Shown piece after piece: positions 38,957 through 47,880 of a stretch of DNA of 64,000 nt. A program made the position numbers and the translations under genes. The notes under the pieces were generated by a model. It saw nothing but the letters and a program-made list of their open reading frames with translations, was not told the origin of the DNA and made no database searches. The DNA is taken from positions 1 through 64,000 of the IMG/VR virus record IMGVR_UViG_3300020411_000334; one strand, given 5' to 3'. Numbering within the stretch: position 1 is the stretch's first letter; the number at the start of each line of letters is the position of its first letter. Origin of the DNA: a virus.

Positions 38957-41403
38957 TACATTAACTCCACGGGCTCAGTCATAGCATCAGCAATGACCCC
39001 AAACTTAGGTCTAACGAATTTATCTGAGTCTAAATGTTTCTTACCTGGAAGTACAATTGCTTGCTGCTTACCTGCACCACCTAGAGTAATAGGTTCCCCA
39101 CTCTCATTAATAGTATAATTCTCAGGGTTATGCATAGCACCATGTATCTTCTGGAACTTCTCTACCTGTTTCTTAATTCTTGCTTCATTGATCTGGTTAC
39201 CAACATTATCCTTTAATCTCTTAGCACCATCCAGAACATTACCACGTCCATCCAGATCAAACAGATTACCAGTCATCATGTCAGCAGCACCTGCCATCCA
39301 TCTCATCAGACCACCAGGTTTTCCATCCTCATTCTTCTGTTTTATTACTCTCTTTAAACCATCCTTCATGTCACCACGTTTGTCAAAATCAAACGCATTA
39401 CCAGTTAACATATCAGCATACCCTGCTAGGACTCTCTTCATCCCAGTAGGTCTGTCTTCACCTTTAGGTTTACTTACCTTCTTAACTATAGCAACAGTGC
39501 CACCCTGTTCAAATGATGGAGCAAGTTTATCAACATTGACATTATATACAGGTCCACCTATGGAATAAGGTAAACTATACCCACCTCTAGCAGCTTCACC
39601 CATTCTCCGACTGGTGAGAGAACTATCCTTTCTTGTAGCAGGAGTGTCGAATGGTACCACAAATGCTCTACCACCTGACTTTCTTCCTACCCACTCTTTA
39701 CCATGCCCAATGAATGAGGTTTGCTTACCATCTAATGATACTGGGTAACCAGACTGAGGACCATTAATCCATCCACCCTTGGCGAAAGATTCTCCATCTC
39801 TCTGATACATTTCCCATCCATTCTCGCTCGTCTTCTTAGTATTATCTTCGTAGGTTGCTCCAGAGTTATTATACATGCCATCTTTCATCGCTTTCTGAGA
39901 CTTGGCAAATTCCTCCATATAACCTTCGTCACCTTTCTTAAGTGTTGTGCCATCTGCTAATGTAATAGTAGCAAAATCACTAACGTTCTGATACTCATCA
40001 AGGTCTTTAGTTTCACCTCCACCACCACCTACTTCATCTTTAGGACCAGTCTCTTTCATAAAGAATTTCATAATAGCAGTCAATGCTTTCATACCCATTA
40101 TCAGTGGGAAGAACATTACTTTAAAACCTGTACCTAATATCTTAGTAATGAGTGGAATATGTGGTTCAACTGCATCCAATATCTTCGTCATAAAAGCACC
40201 AAGAGTCTTGAAGAATTGATCAAATGGTTCCTTTATCTGTCCTATAACATCATTAAATATCTTACTAACCATACCAAACCATTGTTTCAATGGTTCCATA
40301 ATGGGTTCTAGCAACTTACCGATACCCTTACCTATCTTACTTCCCGCTAATCCTCCAAGTGCTCCACCTATTGCTCCCGCACCTGGAATACCAGTAGCAG
40401 CACCAAGTTTAGCACCTATCATCTGACCTGCACCCGCACCAACACCCGCACCGACTGCTTCTGCTCCACTACCACCTGCTGCTAACGTTGCCATTGCAGC
40501 ACCAGTACCAACTAGAGCTCCGTTAAGAAGTTTACCATACTTACCAACAGAAAACTTTCGCATCTTCTGTCCTGCCTTGGTAAATTTCATCATGTTCATG
40601 ATGCCCTTACCTAGGGATCCAATCACCCACTTCAATGCTTTAAGTGTTGCTAGTGGTTTCTTAAGGAATGCAAACCCTAAGAATATAGGTGCAGCACCTA
40701 TTAAAAACTGTGCAAGACCAAAGATACCTTTAAGACTTATAGGATTCTCTAAGAATTTTGTAATACCATCCAGAGCTGTCCCTGCTGACCATGCTAGTAC
40801 ATTATATACAAACTTACCTATAGCAGCAAACCCCTGAGCAAGTTTCTGGACTTTATCTGGATTCTTACTCACCCAATCTAATATCTTATATCCTAATAAT
40901 AAAGGTATAGCCCAACGTATTAATTTTAAGAGTCCACCAAACAGTCCACCTATCCCTGCTTTAGTACCCTCCTTGAACATCGTCTTGATCTTCTTAAAGA
41001 GTGGTTGCTTACCTTCATTATTCTTCTCTGTCTCTTCTCTGGCTAAAAGTTTTCTCCTCTTCTCTTCTGCTTTCTCTCTATCTGTCTCTCTCTTAAGTTT
41101 TAACCTCTTATACTTGTCTTCTTTCTTAGTGAGAGCAGCATTATCTGATATCTGTGACTTAATACTATCTCTCCATCCCTCTAACATGTTCTGGGAATTG
41201 ATAGAGATACTGTTCAGGGTAGCACCAAGGGAGTTCATACCCTTAGTCATAGCACCCATACCTGCATTAAAAGACTTCTTAAACTTACCCATCTCAGCAG
41301 CTGCTGTTAGGGGAGTATATTTTGTAGCACCAGAAGTTGCACCCTTATAAGATATCATCTTATAGAGTGTTGCCTTTTGTACTTTAACTGCGGGTGTTGC
41401 CAT
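38956..41403 (-). CDS. Tape-measure-like virion protein B, 815 aa
   Basis: Contains a long Lys/Glu-rich helix (KKEDKYKRLKLKRETDREKA), strong hydrophobic spans (LIRWAIPLLLGYKILDW, FGLAQFLIGAAPIFLGFAFL) and an Ala/Gly-rich region (GAEAVGAGVGAGAGQMIG). LDWVSKNPDKVQKL is shared with the neighbour as LDWLSKSPEKAQKV. Long helical proteins with membrane-like segments are typical of tail tape measures, in the place of T4 gp29. The C-terminal 250 residues contain a duplicated unit (VLAGYADMLTGNAFDFDKRG and WMAGAADMMTGNLFDLDGRG). Confidence 0.65.
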   Translation of the reverse strand: MATPAVKVQKATLYKMISYKGATSGATKYTPLTAAAEMGKFKKSFNAGMGAMTKGMNSLGATLNSISINSQNMLEGWRDSIKSQISDNAALTKKEDKYKRLKLKRETDREKAEEKRRKLLAREETEKNNEGKQPLFKKIKTMFKEGTKAGIGGLFGGLLKLIRWAIPLLLGYKILDWVSKNPDKVQKLAQGFAAIGKFVYNVLAWSAGTALDGITKFLENPISLKGIFGLAQFLIGAAPIFLGFAFLKKPLATLKALKWVIGSLGKGIMNMMKFTKAGQKMRKFSVGKYGKLLNGALVGTGAAMATLAAGGSGAEAVGAGVGAGAGQMIGAKLGAATGIPGAGAIGGALGGLAGSKIGKGIGKLLEPIMEPLKQWFGMVSKIFNDVIGQIKEPFDQFFKTLGAFMTKILDAVEPHIPLITKILGTGFKVMFFPLIMGMKALTAIMKFFMKETGPKDEVGGGGGETKDLDEYQNVSDFATITLADGTTLKKGDEGYMEEFAKSQKAMKDGMYNNSGATYEDNTKKTSENGWEMYQRDGESFAKGGWINGPQSGYPVSLDGKQTSFIGHGKEWVGRKSGGRAFVVPFDTPATRKDSSLTSRRMGEAARGGYSLPYSIGGPVYNVNVDKLAPSFEQGGTVAIVKKVSKPKGEDRPTGMKRVLAGYADMLTGNAFDFDKRGDMKDGLKRVIKQKNEDGKPGGLMRWMAGAADMMTGNLFDLDGRGNVLDGAKRLKDNVGNQINEARIKKQVEKFQKIHGAMHNPENYTINESGEPITLGGAGKQQAIVLPGKKHLDSDKFVRPKFGVIADAMTEPVELM

Positions 41404-41406
41404 CTA

Positions 41407-43827
41407 TTAACAACTCAACATTGGTGAAGGTTTAGTGTATACAACTTTAGTTGCACCGCTTCCCTGGTTATTTATTATGGGCTGAAGGACTTTCCTTGTA
41501 ATAGTAATAACCTGTGGTGCAATGTCATCCATTGCCTCCTCAGAGAAGTGGTACTCAGTCATTTCTTTAGCAGCATCCCTATCCTTAACCATCATTTCCA
41601 TTTGAATGTTTGTAGGGACACCAGTATGATGTATAGAAGGTTCTGGAGTTGGTACTACAGGAGTTTCACCACCCTCGGAGAAATTCTCATTGTATATTGA
41701 GTATGCTCTTACCTTCCTATTACCTTCAGAATCAGTATAAACTAAGTCATAGTCTTTTAAGAACTGCTTATACTCCCTCTCTATACGTTTTTCTGTTAGT
41801 TTAGCTGCAACACTATTATTAAGTATTGGATAAAGTATTCTAGGATGTATCTTACCATCTAACTCACCACCTGGAAGTATATCTCTAATAGTATTATGAG
41901 GTTTCGCTTTCTTGAGTGCTATCAACTCATCCATAATATCCTTATTATGTTTCATCAGTTGATGTAGATCAATTGACCCAAGATACTCTTCATATTCTTC
42001 GGAAGATGATGTATCAACTACTTCTCCATTAAGGGTCTTCTCAATATGCTTACTTCTATACTCCTGCCAACTATAAACGTATTGATCTGGTGTAGGTCTA
42101 CCAACGTAGTCAGTAATCCTAACAGGTCCAGGGTCTCCACCACCAGATAAAGTTTTAACTAATTTAATAGCACCACCTGCTGCTGCATAGAATACAGGTA
42201 CATAGCGTTTAACAATTTTTACCTCTCCACCTTTTGACTTCTCCTCTGCCAAGTCAACATTAGCACCTGGATCCTTACCTCTTATAACCCTCCATGCAAA
42301 CCCTATAGGATTAGCTGCGAACGCTATCATATTCTTGACAGCACCTATAACCATACCAATAATCTTTCCTATCAATGATATAGCAGGTCCCATCACTACC
42401 TTGATGAAGTTACCTAGTGGTCCCATTATGGACATTAACCACTCACCTAACTTACCAATAAACTTGAATAATGTAGAAAGGAAATCCCAGTAACCAGTCT
42501 CTTTCATTAGACCTGAAACTATGGTCCAATACATCTTAAACATCCTACCAATAGGTTCAAATAGTGGTTTAATTAATGGTAAGAATGTCTTACCTACCCA
42601 CTCACCTAAGAAACTACCAATAGCATTACCTACTATAGGTGCAAATGGACCTAGGAATGGACCTAATAATGCAGTACCAGCAGCAGCACCTAACATACCA
42701 CCTGCTGCTTGACCTATACCTGCACCTACTGCTTCAGTTGCATCCTCTCCACTCTGTATACCTGTTGCTATACGAGAGACACCACCTAAAACAGCAACAC
42801 CTTTCATCATTCCAGGGGAAGATAACTTACCACCAATCCCCTTCATCTTCTTACCAATTATACCCTTACCCTTTCTCCACTTCTTTAATGCACCTGCTTT
42901 GACATTACGTCCTCTCTGTTTAACAGTTGGACCTACTCTCTGTTGGAATGCATTGTCTTTACCTGCACGACGTGCAGACTTACGCATAGTTTTATATTCT
43001 TTCTCTGTGTATATTACTCCTGTCTTTCTATCCTTATATCCTTTCTTCCTCCAAGCTGCCTGTGCTTCTGCTTCTCCCTGTTGATCTGCTTGAGCACCAA
43101 ATACTGATCTCAATCTATTAACATCAGTTATCAACTTCCATGGCATCACCATGTAGGATGCAAACCTTAATGCTGCAATACCAGATGCAAGTTGAAGGAA
43201 ACCTCCCATAAATCTGAAAGTCCTCTTAATTGGACCTTCATCAAATCCCTTACCAAATAGATTGGTAAGACCATCCATCACCTTATTAATACCAAACCCT
43301 ACTACCGCCCAACCAAATTTAGCGATAGCAAATATTGCTTTAAATACTTTCTGAGCTTTCTCTGGGCTCTTTGATAACCAATCCAAAACACCCATTGCTA
43401 GGAAGAATTTGAATATAGGTGTTAAGAATCCAGTAATCATCCCCAGAAAGGATTTCATCGGACCTTTAGCTTCTTTCTTCTTCTTATCTACATCCTTATC
43501 AGCATCTTTCTCACCTTCCTCTGCTGCATTCTCAGTCTCCTTTCGTCTATTCCTCCTGAACATGCGAACAAAACGAGAGAGAAAACCTCTATGTTTCTTC
43601 TTATCGTCTTTATCTTCTAAATTAGCAGTATCTATGTCTGTCTCTTGCTTATCTGATAACCACTCTTTCTCAAACTTTATTAGTTTATGTGTCTCAACAT
43701 AGTTCTTACCAATAGACTCGGTAACTGCACCAGTACGATTAATACCTTTACGAAGCTCGTTAAAACCGTCCGTGAAAGCTCCCTTCTCGGATATAGGTTT
43801 AATTTTAACGTAACTACGGATGGACAT
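41407..43827 (-). CDS. Tape-measure-like virion protein A, 806 aa
   Basis: Paralogous to the gene downstream: a charged N-terminal coil (EKDADKDVDKKKKEAKG), LTPIFKFFLAMGVLDWLSKSP, further hydrophobic segments, and an Ala/Gly-rich DATEAVGAGIGQAAGGMLGA stretch followed by LLGPFLGPFAPIVGNAIGSF. N-terminal NELRKGINRTGAVTESIGKN is also typical of hub or tape-measure proteins. Which of the two sets tail length cannot be told. Confidence 0.65.
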   Translation of the reverse strand: MSIRSYVKIKPISEKGAFTDGFNELRKGINRTGAVTESIGKNYVETHKLIKFEKEWLSDKQETDIDTANLEDKDDKKKHRGFLSRFVRMFRRNRRKETENAAEEGEKDADKDVDKKKKEAKGPMKSFLGMITGFLTPIFKFFLAMGVLDWLSKSPEKAQKVFKAIFAIAKFGWAVVGFGINKVMDGLTNLFGKGFDEGPIKRTFRFMGGFLQLASGIAALRFASYMVMPWKLITDVNRLRSVFGAQADQQGEAEAQAAWRKKGYKDRKTGVIYTEKEYKTMRKSARRAGKDNAFQQRVGPTVKQRGRNVKAGALKKWRKGKGIIGKKMKGIGGKLSSPGMMKGVAVLGGVSRIATGIQSGEDATEAVGAGIGQAAGGMLGAAAGTALLGPFLGPFAPIVGNAIGSFLGEWVGKTFLPLIKPLFEPIGRMFKMYWTIVSGLMKETGYWDFLSTLFKFIGKLGEWLMSIMGPLGNFIKVVMGPAISLIGKIIGMVIGAVKNMIAFAANPIGFAWRVIRGKDPGANVDLAEEKSKGGEVKIVKRYVPVFYAAAGGAIKLVKTLSGGGDPGPVRITDYVGRPTPDQYVYSWQEYRSKHIEKTLNGEVVDTSSSEEYEEYLGSIDLHQLMKHNKDIMDELIALKKAKPHNTIRDILPGGELDGKIHPRILYPILNNSVAAKLTEKRIEREYKQFLKDYDLVYTDSEGNRKVRAYSIYNENFSEGGETPVVPTPEPSIHHTGVPTNIQMEMMVKDRDAAKEMTEYHFSEEAMDDIAPQVITITRKVLQPIINNQGSGATKVVYTKPSPMLSC

Positions 43828-44013
43828 CTACATTGACATTTTTCTTTCGTCTGCTTTTTGCCTACGCTCTTCCTCTTGGATGTGAGCTAACAGCAGTTGT
43901 ATATAAACATCACGTTCCCATGGTACCATATTCTCTAATTCAGTCAGAGAGTATTTGTGGTGCTGCATTAATGCGAAGTTAGTCCTAAAATAGTTTTCAA
44001 GACTGTCATGCAT
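43828..44013 (-). CDS. 51: Baseplate hub assembly catalyst, gp51-like
   Basis: A 61-aa protein. HKYSLTELENMVPWERDVYI (19-38) and LLAHIQEEERRQK carry the YSLxELExMxPWERDxYxxLL pattern of gp51-like proteins in cyanophages. It is placed right after gp26, as expected. gp51 helps hub assembly and is absent from the finished virion in T4. Confidence 0.75.
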   Translation of the reverse strand: MHDSLENYFRTNFALMQHHKYSLTELENMVPWERDVYIQLLLAHIQEEERRQKADERKMSM

Positions 44014-44018
44014 TAACG

Positions 44019-44723
44019 CTACTCGAAAAAACTTGCTAGTCCCTCCAGTACCAACTCTGACTTGACCTTTGTCTTAGGATTAGTTACCTCTAATGTATAA
44101 GAGAGCTTAGGCATAGTCTCAAAGAAGTTTTGGATCTTACCAAACTGCTCTGAGTTTAGGTTCTCTAGGAAATCAAGTGCTTCCTTCTTAGTGAAAGAAT
44201 CATATACTTCCTCCTTGTCATACACTTGGTTTATACAACCTGCTGCAAGTTGGAATACATCATCTATTGAAGGTGTATCAGTTAGATTTTGTTGGACAAA
44301 AGTCTCCAATGAAGGATACTTCATCTCAATACCAACACCACCACCAACATCAATCTTGTTAGTATGTCCTTCAGGAATAACTACATCGACTTCTCCTAGT
44401 GGTACTTCAACTTTTACTTGAGTTTGTTCATCATCTGGGCATGTCACCTTAAATTCACTAACTTCACCAACTGCTGAAGAACGAATCTTCAAGAATATAA
44501 ATTCAATCTCAAATGTTGCTAGGTCTTCAACTTTGGATTTCAGGTTGGTGCAGTTTCTAATGATTGTCTTCACTGCTTTCATCATTTGCTTGTCGTCTTG
44601 CGACTCCATAGCGAGATAAAGCAATTTCTCTTCCTTAACTAGGAAGGGTCTATATGTAATTTTGCGACCTGTAATAGGCATCTCAGCTTCATATTCAGGT
44701 ATGGCTAACTGTGGTAAAGGCAT
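44019..44723 (-). CDS. 26: Baseplate hub subunit, gp26-like
   Basis: A 234-aa protein. RKITYRPFLVKEEKLLYLAM (20-39) then ESQDDKQMMKAVKTII resembles the FVTGEEKLLLMAMES pattern of gp26. Cys-containing IIRNCTNLK and a central TCPDDE with beta strands follow. gp26 is a small component of the hub in T4-like phages. A late-type box precedes it. Confidence 0.8.
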   Translation of the reverse strand: MPLPQLAIPEYEAEMPITGRKITYRPFLVKEEKLLYLAMESQDDKQMMKAVKTIIRNCTNLKSKVEDLATFEIEFIFLKIRSSAVGEVSEFKVTCPDDEQTQVKVEVPLGEVDVVIPEGHTNKIDVGGGVGIEMKYPSLETFVQQNLTDTPSIDDVFQLAAGCINQVYDKEEVYDSFTKKEALDFLENLNSEQFGKIQNFFETMPKLSYTLEVTNPKTKVKSELVLEGLASFFE

Positions 44724-44738
44724 AACAACTAATTATAT

Positions 44739-44751
44739 GTTAACTATTTAG
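44739..44751 (-). promoter_or_regulatory. Late-type box CTAAATAGTTAAC upstream of gp26
   Basis: Lies at the 3' end of the oxygenase gene, covering its last codons, 16-28 bases before the gp26 ATG at 44723. Confidence 0.4.
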
Positions 44752-45297
44752 ACGTGTATACTGACATGGTTGATCCTTATTCCAGAAATTGAAATTAAAG
44801 GAAATTATAGTCTTAGGTATATCTATCATGTTAGGGGGTGCTCTATGTATAAGAAAACTAGGAAATGCTACCACATCTCCCTCCTCTACATCTAACTCAT
44901 GGACATCATCAGTAAATGGATCCCTATACTCTGTCTTAGGGGTACCACTTGGCATATCCAAATAATAAACACCACTAAATTGACAGTCATGGCAGTGCCA
45001 ACTGTGATATTGGTCTTTCGTATATTGCTGATAGAAGAAAGTCCTTACTTCAAATCCCTGAAAGAATGCACCCTTCATCTCCCTAGTAAATTCTGTTAGG
45101 GTATCATATATCCTATCTTCTACAAAATCCAGATATGGACGTGGTACATCTCTGTCTATATCATAATCAGACATAATATCAAGGTCATTTGCACGTATCC
45201 TTGCCTTCTGATTGTTAATAGCGATCAGTGCAGAATCCTTAAACTCACTATGGTCCTTAATCTTCCTCTTGAAGATTGGACATTCAATTTTCATCAT
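44740..45297 (-). CDS. 2OG-Fe(II) oxygenase-like protein in the baseplate module
   Basis: A 185-aa protein: FFYQQYTKDQYHSW, then H101-C-H103, DCQFSGVYYLDMPSGTP, and FPSFLIHRAPPN with H151, then IPKTIISFNFNF. It is of the HxH type. The usual Arg before the last strand is Lys (K162), which may still bind 2-oxoglutarate. It sits between gp54 and gp26 and is separated from them by only a few bases, so it is expressed with virion proteins. Confidence 0.75.
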   Translation of the reverse strand: MMKIECPIFKRKIKDHSEFKDSALIAINNQKARIRANDLDIMSDYDIDRDVPRPYLDFVEDRIYDTLTEFTREMKGAFFQGFEVRTFFYQQYTKDQYHSWHCHDCQFSGVYYLDMPSGTPKTEYRDPFTDDVHELDVEEGDVVAFPSFLIHRAPPNMIDIPKTIISFNFNFWNKDQPCQYTRLNS

Positions 45298-45298
45298 A

Positions 45299-46030
45299 TT
45301 AATAACCTACTTTTGCAACTTGTTTCTGGGATGTATCTGTTGATAATGCACTACCAAGATCAGTAAACTCATTTATATATGAGTCAGTATCACCACCCCA
45401 TTTACCGTCATCTACTGTATCGAATCTAAATCTCTCGTATGCAAACTGCACAGTCAACTTCTGTAGTTGTGTCTGCTCGTTATTCCATGTCAACCCTGAT
45501 ATATCTTTAGGGAATGCACCATAGAATTGCCATACTGCTGAAACTCTATTAAGTCTGGATCTTGCTACCTTACCTTCTTTAGTAAGACCTTCATATACTA
45601 CGTTAGAACCTGTTTCCCACTTAAGTATGTTGATACTTGTCACATATTCATCATAAAAAGTTGCCCTATTCTCTCCATCATGTGCTGTATAGCTCATCCA
45701 GTTCTGGAAGATTGTGTTATGAATCTGGTCTTTAGTAACAAGGAAATCAATACTTAAAGGACCATACTGGTTAACAGAATAGGCGAAATTCCTTGCTACA
45801 CCTACATCTCTCTGTGTACCAGTCATAATTGCTTTACCAGGAACTACTACCTGATCAGCAAGATAACTAAGAGATTCGACTGCTTCTCTATAATCTGTCC
45901 TAATGGTATCAACCTTCTTTCTTAAGACGAAAGGTAGTGCCATATCAACTGTATACAGGTTTGATTTAGAAGGTTCTTTCCTACCTCCTCCAATCAACTG
46001 TCTAAATTTATCAAAACTATTAGTACTCAC
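45299..46030 (-). CDS. 54: Baseplate tail tube initiator, gp54-like
   Basis: A 243-aa protein with the tail-tube fold: NLYTVDMALP, ADQVVVPGKAIMTGTQRDV, FAYSVNQYGPLSIDFLVTKD and ILKWETGSN followed by WQFYGAFPKDISGL. This strand pattern is shared with tube proteins (gp19, gp54). Given its place next to gp48, gp53 and gp26 it is probably gp54, on which the tube polymerises. It overlaps the next gene upstream by 4 bases. Confidence 0.75.
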   Translation of the reverse strand: MSTNSFDKFRQLIGGGRKEPSKSNLYTVDMALPFVLRKKVDTIRTDYREAVESLSYLADQVVVPGKAIMTGTQRDVGVARNFAYSVNQYGPLSIDFLVTKDQIHNTIFQNWMSYTAHDGENRATFYDEYVTSINILKWETGSNVVYEGLTKEGKVARSRLNRVSAVWQFYGAFPKDISGLTWNNEQTQLQKLTVQFAYERFRFDTVDDGKWGGDTDSYINEFTDLGSALSTDTSQKQVAKVGY

Positions 46031-46506
46031 TTGAGTCTACTCCATATTACTGAACTAGGTACTTCCATTACTTTCCCAAGTCCTTTAGGTCTTATAACAA
46101 ATTGCTCTACTGGTAGAGGTACCATTTCATGTAGGTCTTCTTGAGGGACTCTATACACTCTGGTAGCATTAGATATAAAGTATTTATGATAGCAACGCAT
46201 AGGAAATGAAATACCACCATCAGCCCAGTTACCAGCTATGGTTACCCTAGTAGTTGGTCTCAGATAATGTAAGTTACCACCTGAAAACTGCATCTTATCA
46301 TAATCAACATCAACTATTAGTACCATAGGGAATGTATCCCAAAATAGTAGATCTGGTGTCGCTGCTGAATAATTAAAGAATATAATATCACCCACCTCAA
46401 AAGCACCTGTATACTCTTCAAGACCATACTGTAACTGCTCTCTATACCAAGTCTTATTCATTGGCATACCACCAGCTAAATCTTTTATGTCGGCAAAAAC
46501 GCTCAT
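46027..46506 (-). CDS. Conserved virion-module protein, 159 aa
   Basis: FEVGDIIFFNYSAATPDLLFWDTFPMVLIVD and FSGGNLHYLRPTTRV are the recognisable parts; I know the pattern (D.FPMV....G.NLHYL.P..R) from T4-like phages where it follows the head completion gene. Not assigned to a named T4 protein with confidence. Overlaps gp4 and gp54 genes by 4 bases each. Confidence 0.65.
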   Translation of the reverse strand: MSVFADIKDLAGGMPMNKTWYREQLQYGLEEYTGAFEVGDIIFFNYSAATPDLLFWDTFPMVLIVDVDYDKMQFSGGNLHYLRPTTRVTIAGNWADGGISFPMRCYHKYFISNATRVYRVPQEDLHEMVPLPVEQFVIRPKGLGKVMEVPSSVIWSRLK

Positions 46507-46937
46507 ACTCCTAGTTGATGTTCTGTAATAATGAGAAAAGACATACGACGATCTGCACAGTATGCTCTAGCTGCTTTCCATTTAGCAGCATTTACATTAT
46601 ATGTTTTAACCTCACTTAGAAAAGTCCTTGGTTTCTTCTTCCCTCTGCGTGGGGGTTTAGTCTGAGCATAAGGTTTGACTTCGACGATGCTCCTGGCGAG
46701 TAAACCCGACTTTGTTCTTGCTTTAACATAAAAATCTGGATAATAACGATGAATACGGTTGTCCAGAGGACTCCTGTAAGGAATAATAATCTCTTCACTG
46801 CCCCACTCCAAAACGTTTGCATTTCTATCACACCATAGCATAAATTTCTTTTCCCACAAACTCCTATAAATAATGTTTGTAGGATCACCCTTATATTTTT
46901 TGTAGTTGACTGGTCTGAATTTACCTTTATAACTCAT
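46503..46937 (-). CDS. 4: Head completion protein, gp4-like nuclease fold
   Basis: A 144-aa protein starting MSYKGKFRPVNYKKYKGDPT. NIIYRSLWEKKFMLWCDRNA, WGSEEIIIPYRSPLDNRIHR and YPDFYVKARTK followed by IVEVKPYAQT match T4 gp4 (gp50/65). The PDF...EVK arrangement is of the restriction-endonuclease-like fold. gp4 completes DNA-filled heads. The start is the ATG at 46937, conserved with the family; the frame extends to a non-ATG codon at 46991, which would overlap gp48. Confidence 0.9.
   Translation of the reverse strand: MSYKGKFRPVNYKKYKGDPTNIIYRSLWEKKFMLWCDRNANVLEWGSEEIIIPYRSPLDNRIHRYYPDFYVKARTKSGLLARSIVEVKPYAQTKPPRRGKKKPRTFLSEVKTYNVNAAKWKAARAYCADRRMSFLIITEHQLGV
46865..46872 (+). promoter_or_regulatory. 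T4-type late promoter TATAAATA, plus strand
   Basis: Exact TATAAATA, 64 bases before the gp48 ATG, inside the 5' part of the gp4 gene on the other strand. A matching minus-strand ATAAATA (complement of 47050-47056) lies inside gp48 and could serve gp4, so the two genes appear to carry each other's promoters. Confidence 0.5.
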
Positions 46938-47880
46938 GACCTTAGTATTCCCCCAAGCCAAACCATATGGAGCACATTCTGCTAGTAGCAAGGAAGCGAT
47001 CCGTGATGAATCGGCTCATCCTACCCAAGTAATTGACTACCTTAAATTAGATATTTATGGTCATCAAAACAATGATCTACAACAGTCCATATATCTCTAT
47101 TTACCACATCAGCTACAAGAAGAATATACAGCTGATTATGAAGGTGTAACATTGGGTGCAGTTGGTGCTGCTGCGGTACAAACAGCAATAGATGGATTAG
47201 CAGAAGGTGGTCTACCTGATAACTTTGGACAAACTATATCTGATGCAGCAGAGTCTGGTAAACCAATGTTAGGTTTCAGAGCTGGATCTGAAGTTTTGAA
47301 TAAAGTAATAGGTGCACAATCACTGGGTGGAGGACAAATCAGTACCCAAGGGTTATCTGCTCTAGTCCAGAAGAAAATATTCAACCCTTATGAAGAGGTG
47401 TTGTATAAAGGTACAACTTTCAGGAATCATGCATGGAGTTGGACTATGGTACCAAAGAGTGCCAAAGAAGTGAAGACAATATACGATATCATTCATACAC
47501 TGCGTAAAGCAGTACTACCTGGTAAGGATGGAACCAACTGGTTGACCATTCCTGAATACTTCAGAGCATCTATTGTAAGATATGTTGATGCTACTGGTAC
47601 AGAAGAAGAATTAAGTGATCCCAATAATAGTGGGGGATTCCTAAACGCATTAATGCAGTTTCCTGCCAAAATGGTGTGTAAAAGAGTAAATGTGCAGTTT
47701 CAAGCTGCGGGTGCTGCTTATTACACGTCATTGAGATCTATGGAAGATGCAGTCAAATACCTAGATTATGGTCCTACTGCCTATCAATTAAGCTTGGATT
47801 TCCAAGAGACATCTTACCTTACAAAAGAATCTTTTGACAAACAACAAGAAGAAAACACTGGCTATTACAATAATTTCTAA
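46936..47880 (+). CDS. 48: Baseplate tail tube cap, gp48-like
   Basis: A 314-aa protein. After YLYLPHQLQEEYTADYEGVT (51-70) comes the Ala/Gly-rich middle, then TFRNHAWSWTMVPKSAKEVK and IYDIIHTLRKAVLP with a YFRASIVRY strand, as in gp48 (F.F.W.M.P+S..E...I..II..F+). gp48 caps the hub and with gp54 starts the tail tube. Its ATG shares the palindrome CATG with the ATG of gp4 on the opposite strand. Ends with TAATG into gp53. Confidence 0.75.
   Translation: MTLVFPQAKPYGAHSASSKEAIRDESAHPTQVIDYLKLDIYGHQNNDLQQSIYLYLPHQLQEEYTADYEGVTLGAVGAAAVQTAIDGLAEGGLPDNFGQTISDAAESGKPMLGFRAGSEVLNKVIGAQSLGGGQISTQGLSALVQKKIFNPYEEVLYKGTTFRNHAWSWTMVPKSAKEVKTIYDIIHTLRKAVLPGKDGTNWLTIPEYFRASIVRYVDATGTEEELSDPNNSGGFLNALMQFPAKMVCKRVNVQFQAAGAAYYTSLRSMEDAVKYLDYGPTAYQLSLDFQETSYLTKESFDKQQEENTGYYNNF

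Noticed and set aside
33311-43702. Several plus-strand ORFs opposite gp5, gp27 and the tape-measure-like genes
   Set aside because: They are antisense to clear structural genes, lack ribosome-binding sites and domains, and arise from stop-poor complements.
46938-46991. N-terminal extension of gp4 (18 residues)
   Set aside because: Starts at a non-ATG codon and overlaps the gp48 start; the family begins at MSYKGKFRP.
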